This document shows, piece by piece, positions 58,871 to 64,000 of a stretch of DNA of 64,000 nt. A program made the translations under genes and the position numbers. The DNA is taken from contig NZ_CP106882.1 of NCBI RefSeq assembly GCF_023634805.2, positions 248,001 through 312,000 of the forward strand. The letters run 5' to 3'. Within the stretch, counting starts at the first letter, position 1. Every line of letters begins with the position of its first letter. Below the pieces are notes generated by a model. That model was not told the DNA's origin. It worked only from the letters and a program-made list of their open reading frames with translations, and did no database searches. The stretch comes from Comamonas endophytica (GTDB lineage: Bacteria > Pseudomonadota > Gammaproteobacteria > Burkholderiales > Burkholderiaceae_C).

Positions 58871-59356
58871 ATGCCGCTGGATGCCATTGACTACCAGATC
58901 CTCGAGCTGCTGCAGCGGCAGGGCCGCAGCAGCGCGCGCGCCATTGCCGAGCGCGTGCACCTTTCCCCGCGCGCCACGCTGGCACGCATCCGCGCGCTGG
59001 AGCAGCAGGGCCATCTGCGCGGCTACCACGCCGAGCTCGACCGCGCGCTGCTGGGCGCGCATGCCGCGGTGTTTGCCGAGGTTGCATTGAAGGACCAGCG
59101 GCCCGCCACCGCCGCGCTCTTCGAACGCCACGCGCTGGCCTGCCCCGAGGTCGTCGCCTGTCATCTGGTCAGCGGACGCTTCGACTATCTGGTGCGCTTT
59201 TGCTGCCGCGACCTGGCGCACTATCACGCGCTCACCAATGCCTGGCTCGACCAGCCGCTGCTGGGCATCGAGAAGATCGTCACCAGCACCGAGCTGAAGA
59301 CGGTCAAGGAATTCAGCGGTTTTCCGCTGCTCGGCGCGCCGCGCCGAAGCGGCTGA
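58871..59356 (+). CDS. Lrp/AsnC-family regulator
   Basis: 161 residues: N-terminal helix-turn-helix (IDYQILELLQRQGRSSARAI, HLSPRATLARIRALEQQG) and the RAM ligand domain (VVACHLVSGRFDYLVRF). AGGAGG lies just upstream of the ATG. It stands 114 bases before the ornithine cyclodeaminase gene on the same strand and probably senses arginine or ornithine for that operon. Confidence 0.92.
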   Translation: MPLDAIDYQILELLQRQGRSSARAIAERVHLSPRATLARIRALEQQGHLRGYHAELDRALLGAHAAVFAEVALKDQRPATAALFERHALACPEVVACHLVSGRFDYLVRFCCRDLAHYHALTNAWLDQPLLGIEKIVTSTELKTVKEFSGFPLLGAPRRSG

Positions 59357-59470
59357 GCCGGGACGCGCCTTCAGCCGTTTCGGCTGTGCCGGCAGCGGTT
59401 TTGCGCGTTTGCTGCATGCATGCGCGTCCTAGACTGGAACGGCAGCCGCGCGGGGCGGCAGGAGGCAAAA

Positions 59471-60553
59471 ATGACCAACTACCTGGGCGTTGCACAACTG
59501 CAGCGCATGCTGGCGCAGGTCGGCGCCGAAACCATGATGGAGCGCATTGCGGATGGCATCCGCGACGACTTCCGGCGCTGGCACAGCTTCGAGAAATGCG
59601 CGCGCACCGCCAACCACTCGTCCCTGGGCGTGATCGAGCTGATGCCGGTCTCGGACGAGAAATACTTCGCCTTCAAGTATGTCAACGGCCACCCGCGCAA
59701 TCCGCTGCGCCGGTTGCCTACGGTGATGGCGTTCGGCGTGCTGGCCGAGGTGGCGACCGGCTATCCGCTGCTGCTGAGCGAGCTGACCATCACCACCGCG
59801 CTGCGCACCGCGGCGACTTCGGTCGTGGCAGCGCGGCAGCTGGCACGCGCCGACAGCCGCAGCATGGCGCTGATCGGCAACGGCGCGCAAAGCGAGTTCC
59901 AGGCGATTGCCTTCATGCAGGCGCTGGGCATCCGCGAGATCCGCGCCTATGACGTGGACCCCGCGGCCACCGAGCGCATGATGGCCAATCTTGCGCCCTA
60001 CGTGCGCGCAGGCCGGCTGCAGGTGCGGGCCATGGGCTCGGTGCGCGAGGCGGTGGCTGGCGCCGATATCGTCACCACCATCACCGCCGACAAGTCCCGC
60101 GCCCGCATCCTGGCGCTGGACATGGTGGAGCCCGGCATGCACATCAACGCGGTGGGGGGCGACTGTCCGGGCAAGACCGAGCTCGATCCTGGCATCCTGG
60201 AGCGCGCCACGGTGGCGGTGGAATATGCGCCGCAGACGCGCATCGAAGGCGAAGTGCAGCAGATGCCCGCGGATTTTCCCGTGGTGGAGCTGTGGCAGCT
60301 GCTCGATGGCGGCGGCCGGCGCTCGGACGACGAGATCACGGTCTTCGACTCGGTGGGCTTTGCGCTCGAAGACCTGTCGGCGCTGCGCTACCTGCACCAG
60401 ACCGCGAGCGCGCTGAACCTGGGGCAGCCGTTGGACCTGATCGTGCGCATGGACGACCCCAAGGATCTCTATGGCTGCGCGCTCGGCAGTGCCGCCGCGC
60501 CTGCCGCCGTGCCTACCGCCGTGCCTAACGCCGTGCCTAACGCCGTGCATTGA
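59471..60553 (+). CDS. Ornithine cyclodeaminase
   Basis: 360 residues of the ornithine cyclodeaminase/mu-crystallin family. The substrate-binding RTAATSVVAARQLAR, the dinucleotide loop LIGNGAQSEFQ near residue 137 and the VGGDCPGKTELD catalytic region are all present, in the length of the true Pseudomonas-type enzyme. It turns L-ornithine into L-proline and ammonia with NAD. The last 15 residues are encoded by a short tandem repeat. The arginase gene follows 11 bases later. Confidence 0.93.
   Translation: MTNYLGVAQLQRMLAQVGAETMMERIADGIRDDFRRWHSFEKCARTANHSSLGVIELMPVSDEKYFAFKYVNGHPRNPLRRLPTVMAFGVLAEVATGYPLLLSELTITTALRTAATSVVAARQLARADSRSMALIGNGAQSEFQAIAFMQALGIREIRAYDVDPAATERMMANLAPYVRAGRLQVRAMGSVREAVAGADIVTTITADKSRARILALDMVEPGMHINAVGGDCPGKTELDPGILERATVAVEYAPQTRIEGEVQQMPADFPVVELWQLLDGGGRRSDDEITVFDSVGFALEDLSALRYLHQTASALNLGQPLDLIVRMDDPKDLYGCALGSAAAPAAVPTAVPNAVPNAVH
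60495..60552 (+). repeat. 12-base tandem repeat at the 3' end of the cyclodeaminase gene
   Basis: About four imperfect copies of GCCGTGCCTAAC give the residues AVPTAVPNAVPNAVH just before the stop. The repeat is in frame, so copy number changes would only lengthen or shorten the tail. Confidence 0.75.
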
Positions 60554-60564
60554 GGAGCGGCAGC

Positions 60565-61494
60565 ATGGACCAGGCGCGCAAACCATTGCACATCGTCAGC
60601 GCGGCCGTTGGCGAGGGCGCCGGCGACAGCGGCTGCAAGTACGCGGCCAGCGCGCTGCTGGCCTCGGGCATGGCGCAGGCCCTTGCCGATGCGGGCCGCG
60701 AGGTCCATGCCGGGACCGCGGTGGCGTCCGACCCGCTGCAGGCCAGCGACCGCATGGACACCATCGCGCGCTTCAACCACGCGCTGGCCGAAGCCGTGCT
60801 GCCGCTGGCGCGCGGCGGCGCGCAGCTGCTGGTGCTGGGCGGGGACCATTCCTGCGCCATCGGCAGCTGGAGCGGCATGGCCCAGGCGCTGCGCCCGCAG
60901 GGCCCGCTCGGGCTGATCTGGATCGATGCGCATCTCGATGCGCACACGCCCGATTCCTCGGAGTCCAACGCTCCACATGGCATGCCGCTGGCGGCGCTGC
61001 TCGGCCATGGCTGCGCGGCATTCACCCAGCTCTTTGGCTGGAGCGGCAAGATCCGCCCCGAGCACCTGTTCATCATCGGCGCGCGCAGCTATGAGAGCGC
61101 CGAACGCATCCTGCTCGACTCGCTGGGCGTGCGGGTGTTCTTCATGGAGGAGGTCGCGCGCGAAGGCTTCGAGAGCTGCTTTGCGCAGGCGCGGGAAAAG
61201 GTGGGCGCGGAATGCGCCGGCTGGGGCGTGAGCATGGATATCGATGGGCTCGATCCGCTCGATGCGCCCGCGACCGGCACGCCCGTGGCGCACGGCATTT
61301 CGCTGGCCGAGGCCACGGCCGCGCTGCGCGGCTGCCGCGATGATCCGCGTTTCATGGGCCTGGAGATCGTCGAATACAACCCGCTGCACGACTTTGGCGG
61401 CAAGACCGCGCGCGCGGTACGGGCGCTGGCGGTGGCGGGGCTGGGGCAGGACGGGCCGGCGGCCGGCGCGGCGGCGGCCACCCCCGGCGCCTGA
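60565..61494 (+). CDS. Arginase
   Basis: 309 residues of the ureohydrolase family with all manganese motifs: LGGDHSCAIG near residue 93, IDAHLDAHTP near 122 and SMDIDGLDPLDAPATGTP near 227. It splits arginine into ornithine and urea. AGGAG lies upstream of the ATG at 60565. The gene order cyclodeaminase-arginase under an AsnC regulator gives a two-step route from arginine to proline. Confidence 0.93.
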   Translation: MDQARKPLHIVSAAVGEGAGDSGCKYAASALLASGMAQALADAGREVHAGTAVASDPLQASDRMDTIARFNHALAEAVLPLARGGAQLLVLGGDHSCAIGSWSGMAQALRPQGPLGLIWIDAHLDAHTPDSSESNAPHGMPLAALLGHGCAAFTQLFGWSGKIRPEHLFIIGARSYESAERILLDSLGVRVFFMEEVAREGFESCFAQAREKVGAECAGWGVSMDIDGLDPLDAPATGTPVAHGISLAEATAALRGCRDDPRFMGLEIVEYNPLHDFGGKTARAVRALAVAGLGQDGPAAGAAAATPGA

Positions 61495-61639
61495 AGACGG
61501 GATCAGACGCTGCCGTGCACGGGCAGCGCGCCACCGCGCAGGGCGGTGGCCAGCTCGGACTGCACCTGGTCGCGGCTCCGGTCCTGTGCGGTGGACCGGG
61601 CCGGATAGTTGCCCGGCACCAGTTCATTGGCCTTCAGTC

Positions 61640-62075
61640 CGGTCATGCCATCGACGGGAACGCGCCGCCTGTCTTTGACCGAGGCAGGCCAGAGCTATCT
61701 GAGCCGGGTGCGCAATATCCTGCAGGACATAGACGAGGCCGATGCCGTGACGCGCAAGGTGATCGAGACCCACGCGATCCTGGTGGCGTCGCCCGCCTAC
61801 CTGCAGCGCTGGGGCGCGCCGCGCTCGATGGCGCAGGCATTGCCGCGGCGGCGATGGACACCGTGGCTTCCTGGCTCGCGCGTGGCGAACTGGTCCGCGT
61901 GCTGAGTCCGTGGATCACCGGGCGCCTGGTGATGTACGCAGTGCTGCCCAGCCGCAAGTTCATTCCGCAGCGCACGCGGGTGTTTCTCGACGACCTGACC
62001 GAACAGGCGCGCGCGCAGGCGGGCACGGCGCTGCAGGCCTGTGCCGCTGGCCCCGCCCAAGCGCCGTCTCAATGA
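61640..62075 (+). pseudogene. LysR-family regulator remnant
   Basis: Pieces in two frames match LysR proteins: RRLSLTEAGQSYLSRVRNIL (end of the DNA-binding domain), then LVASPAYLQRWGAP, and after a frame change near 61840 VASWLARGELVRVLSPW and RKFIPQRTRVFLDDLTE (effector domain end). The helix-turn-helix start and much of the effector domain are missing. It cannot be functional. No coding sequence is seen at 61500-61640. Confidence 0.75.
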
Positions 62076-62488
62076 CAGGCGCACGCCTCCCCGTGCGCCG
62101 CCCCCACCAGTTCCTTGAGGATGCCGCAGCTTTGATGGGCATGGTCGCCGCTGCAGGAGCGGCGCAGCTGCAGCAGTTGCCGCTCCAGCGCCTGCATGCT
62201 CAGCAGCCGGGCGCGCACGCGCGCCAGCTGTGCGTCCACCAGGGCGTCGACATCGAGGCAGGCGGCGCCAGGCGCGTCGATGGCTTGCAGCAGGCGCCGC
62301 ACATCGGGCAGCGCGATATCCAGCGCCCGGCAGTGGCGGATGAAGGCCAGCCGCTCCAGATGCAGCGGGGCATAGTCGCGGTAGCCATTGGCCAGCCGCG
62401 CGGGCGCGGGCCACAGGCCCTGTTTTTCATAGAAGCGGATGGTTTCCATGTCCACGCCGGTGGCGCGCGCGAGTTCCTTGATCTGCAT
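62069..62488 (-). CDS. MerR-family metal regulator (CadR/PbrR type)
   Basis: 139 residues: MerR winged helix (MQIKELARATGVDMETIRFY, EKQGLWPAPARLANGYRDY), a long dimer helix, and metal-site cysteines at CLDVDALVD, QSCGILKEL and the C-terminal GEACACH. This is the Cd/Pb-responding layout. The start at 62488 is the family N-terminus. It is divergent from a cation transporter with a typical MerR operator between them. Confidence 0.9.
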   Translation of the reverse strand: MQIKELARATGVDMETIRFYEKQGLWPAPARLANGYRDYAPLHLERLAFIRHCRALDIALPDVRRLLQAIDAPGAACLDVDALVDAQLARVRARLLSMQALERQLLQLRRSCSGDHAHQSCGILKELVGAAHGEACACH

Positions 62489-62535
62489 GGCATTCCCCAT
62501 TGCCTGATGGGCGTAAGTGTAATTCGCCAGAGCAC

Positions 62536-62566
62536 TTGACCCTGTAGCCGCTCCAGGGTTTTCAAT
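62536..62566 (+). promoter_or_regulatory. MerR-type promoter/operator of the cation transporter
   Basis: -35 TTGACC (62536-62541) and -10-like TTCAAT (62561-62566) are 19 bases apart, the over-long spacer typical of MerR-controlled promoters. The dyad ACCCTG...CAGGGT (62539-62559) lies in the spacer. It matches the CadR/PbrR operator form closely. Confidence 0.82.
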
Positions 62567-62592
62567 GCGGGAATTCACTTCAGGAGTCCACC

Positions 62593-63228
62593 ATGTCCAG
62601 CCATTGCTGCCACCATGAAACCCCGCAGATCAAGGATATCGAGAACCTGGGCCGCATGCGCCGCGTGCTCTGGGTCGCGCTGCTGGCCAACGCCGCGATG
62701 TTCGTGGTCGAGATCGCCAGCAGCCTGGGCTCCGGCTCGCTGTCGCTGTTGGCCGATGCCATCGACTTTGGCGGCGACGCGCTGAACTACGGCATCTCGC
62801 TGGCGGTGCTGGCCTCGGCGCTGGCCTGGCGCGCGCGCGCCGCGGTGCTCAAGGCGCTGTGCATGCTGGGCTTTGGCGCCTATGTGCTGGGCAGTGCGCT
62901 GTGGGCCGTGTGGAGCGGCAGCGTGCCGAACGCCACCACCATGGGAGTCGTGGCGGTGCTGGGCCTGCAAACCAATCTGGGCGTGGCCTGGATGCTGTAT
63001 GCGTTCCGCCAGGGCGATGCCAACATGCGCAGCGTCTGGCTGTGCTCGCGCAACGATGCGATCGGCAACCTGGCGGTGCTGCTGGCCGCGGCCGGGGTGT
63101 TCGGCACGGGCAGCGCCTGGCCGGACCTGCTGGTGGCCAGCCTGATGGCGGCGCTGGCGCTGCATGGCGGCGCCAGCGTGCTGCGCCAGGCGCGCGCCGA
63201 ACTGCGCGCCCCGGCCCCGGCGCGCTGA
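62593..63228 (+). CDS. Cation transporter, CDF-related
   Basis: 211 residues with a His/Cys-rich start (MSSHCCHHETP) and about six membrane segments (RVLWVALLANAAMFVVEIAS, LLADAIDFGGDALNYGIS). The ADAIDFGGD part matches the metal-binding segment of cation diffusion facilitators, but the usual C-terminal cytoplasmic domain is absent, so it is a short form. Control by the divergent CadR-like regulator points to export of Zn, Cd or Pb. Confidence 0.85.
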   Translation: MSSHCCHHETPQIKDIENLGRMRRVLWVALLANAAMFVVEIASSLGSGSLSLLADAIDFGGDALNYGISLAVLASALAWRARAAVLKALCMLGFGAYVLGSALWAVWSGSVPNATTMGVVAVLGLQTNLGVAWMLYAFRQGDANMRSVWLCSRNDAIGNLAVLLAAAGVFGTGSAWPDLLVASLMAALALHGGASVLRQARAELRAPAPAR

Positions 63229-63232
63229 TGCC

Positions 63233-64000
63233 TCAGCCGACGATGCCGGTATGCGCCCGCAGCAGCACCGGCACGGCCTTGGAGGTCGGCGTGCCCGCTC
63301 CCACTGCCGTGGCCGCCAGCGGCACCAGCGGGTTGGTCTCGGGATAGTAAGCGCCGATATTGCCGCGCGGGATGTCGTAGGCCACCAGGCGGAAACGCTC
63401 GGCGCGCCGCTCCTGGCCGTCGTCCCAGGCGGAGACCAGGTCCACCCAGTCACCGTCCTTGAAGCCCAGTTCGCGGATGTCCTCGGCGTGGATGAACACC
63501 ACGCGGCGCTGGCCGAACACGCCGCGGTAGCGGTCGTCCATGCCGTAGACGGTGGTGTTGTACTGGTCGTGCGAGCGCATGGTCATCAGCGAGAACACCT
63601 GCTGATCGGGCAGACGCTCGGTGGCGCGGTGCACCGGCGTGTCGCGCGGCACGGCATGCGCCATGAAGCCGGCCTTGCGGCTGGCGGTATTCCATACGCG
63701 CTCGCTGGCGGTGTTGCGCAGCCTGAAGCCCCCGGGCTTGGCCACGCGCGCATTGAAGTCGTGGAAATCGTCGAACACCCGGGCGATCAGGTCGCGTATG
63801 CGCGCGTAGTCCTCGATCAGCCACAGCCAGGGCGTGCGGCTGCCCTTGCCGCCGGGGCCCGCCAGCGTGGCCGCGGCCAGGCGCGCGACGATGGCCGGCT
63901 CGGACAGCAGCAGCTCCGAGGCCGGCGCATTGATGCCGCCGGACAGGTGCACCATGCTCATCGAGTCCTCGACCGAGACGCTCTGCACGCCGCCGGCCTG
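63233..64000 (-). CDS. FdhF/YdeP-type molybdoenzyme, C-terminal part (cut by the window edge)
   Basis: The last 255 codons of a molybdopterin oxidoreductase. Visible are MTMRSHDQYNTTVYGMDDRYRG-like segments (RSHDQYNTTVYG, RGVFGQRRVVFIHAEDI) and the molybdopterin dinucleotide-binding end (YDIPRGNIGAYYPETNPLVP). This matches the C-terminus of the FdhF/YdeP group. The start lies beyond the right edge. It ends four bases after the cation transporter on the opposite strand. Confidence 0.88.
   Translation of the reverse strand, partial: QAGGVQSVSVEDSMSMVHLSGGINAPASELLLSEPAIVARLAAATLAGPGGKGSRTPWLWLIEDYARIRDLIARVFDDFHDFNARVAKPGGFRLRNTASERVWNTASRKAGFMAHAVPRDTPVHRATERLPDQQVFSLMTMRSHDQYNTTVYGMDDRYRGVFGQRRVVFIHAEDIRELGFKDGDWVDLVSAWDDGQERRAERFRLVAYDIPRGNIGAYYPETNPLVPLAATAVGAGTPTSKAVPVLLRAHTGIVG

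Overview
The window is a GC-rich stretch with short intergenic gaps. It carries several betaproteobacterial hallmarks: a Bug-type (TTT) solute receptor operon, many LysR regulators, lipoproteins with a Cys-Gly-Gly start and a Pro/Ala linker, and an imuA-imuB-dnaE2 cassette. I read it as the chromosome of a member of the Comamonadaceae (Burkholderiales). The genus cannot be fixed from the sequence alone. Lower-GC islands (the CdiA toxin/immunity tail, the TA remnant near 14.3 kb, and the 32.6-33.1 kb gap) look like acquired or decaying material.

Layout. 0-5.3 kb: lipid A phosphoethanolamine transferase, diacylglycerol kinase, a histidine kinase and a response regulator that face each other, a 3-methyladenine glycosylase, and a tandem intergenic repeat. 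5.3-8.3 kb: a flavin oxidoreductase divergent from an Rrf2 regulator, then a decayed methionyl-tRNA synthetase gene. 8.4-14.2 kb: the SOS mutagenesis cassette imuA-imuB-dnaE2 behind a LexA box, followed by alkB. 14.2-14.7 kb: a broken toxin-antitoxin remnant. 15-20 kb: LysR/EamA pair, chromate transporter, methyltransferase, DUF1232 protein. 20.2-21.1 kb: RRM protein and a small ORF behind a long leader. 21.2-26.8 kb: a LysR regulator divergent from a five-gene uptake and CoA-thioester catabolic operon. 26.8-38 kb: orphan antitoxin-like protein, esterases, a second LysR/EamA pair, an AlaX-like gene with an in-frame stop, a Sel1 protein, and two secreted lipoprotein hydrolases with palindromic operator candidates. 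38.6-43 kb: GNAT enzyme, FecI/FecR pair under a Fur box, small lipoprotein, RNase H-like protein, and an SDR.

44.7-53.1 kb: an acyl-CoA dehydrogenase, then an IncP-1-like conjugation block. traC-like primase, a small ORF, traF and traG lie on the minus strand; traL and traM lie on the plus strand. They flank a short intergenic region with a perfect match to the IncP KorB operator. The relaxase (traI), traJ, traK and the trb mating-pair genes are absent at the expected places, so this is a reduced or decaying transfer region.

53.2-64 kb: MFS transporter, then a degraded contact-dependent inhibition locus. It has an intact CdiB, a CdiA reduced to its N-terminal secretion domain plus the pretoxin/toxin end, and a frameshifted immunity gene. 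After it come an AsnC regulator with ornithine cyclodeaminase and arginase (arginine to ornithine to proline), a LysR remnant, a CadR/PbrR-type MerR regulator divergent from a cation transporter, and the C-terminal part of a FdhF/YdeP-type molybdoenzyme that runs off the right edge.
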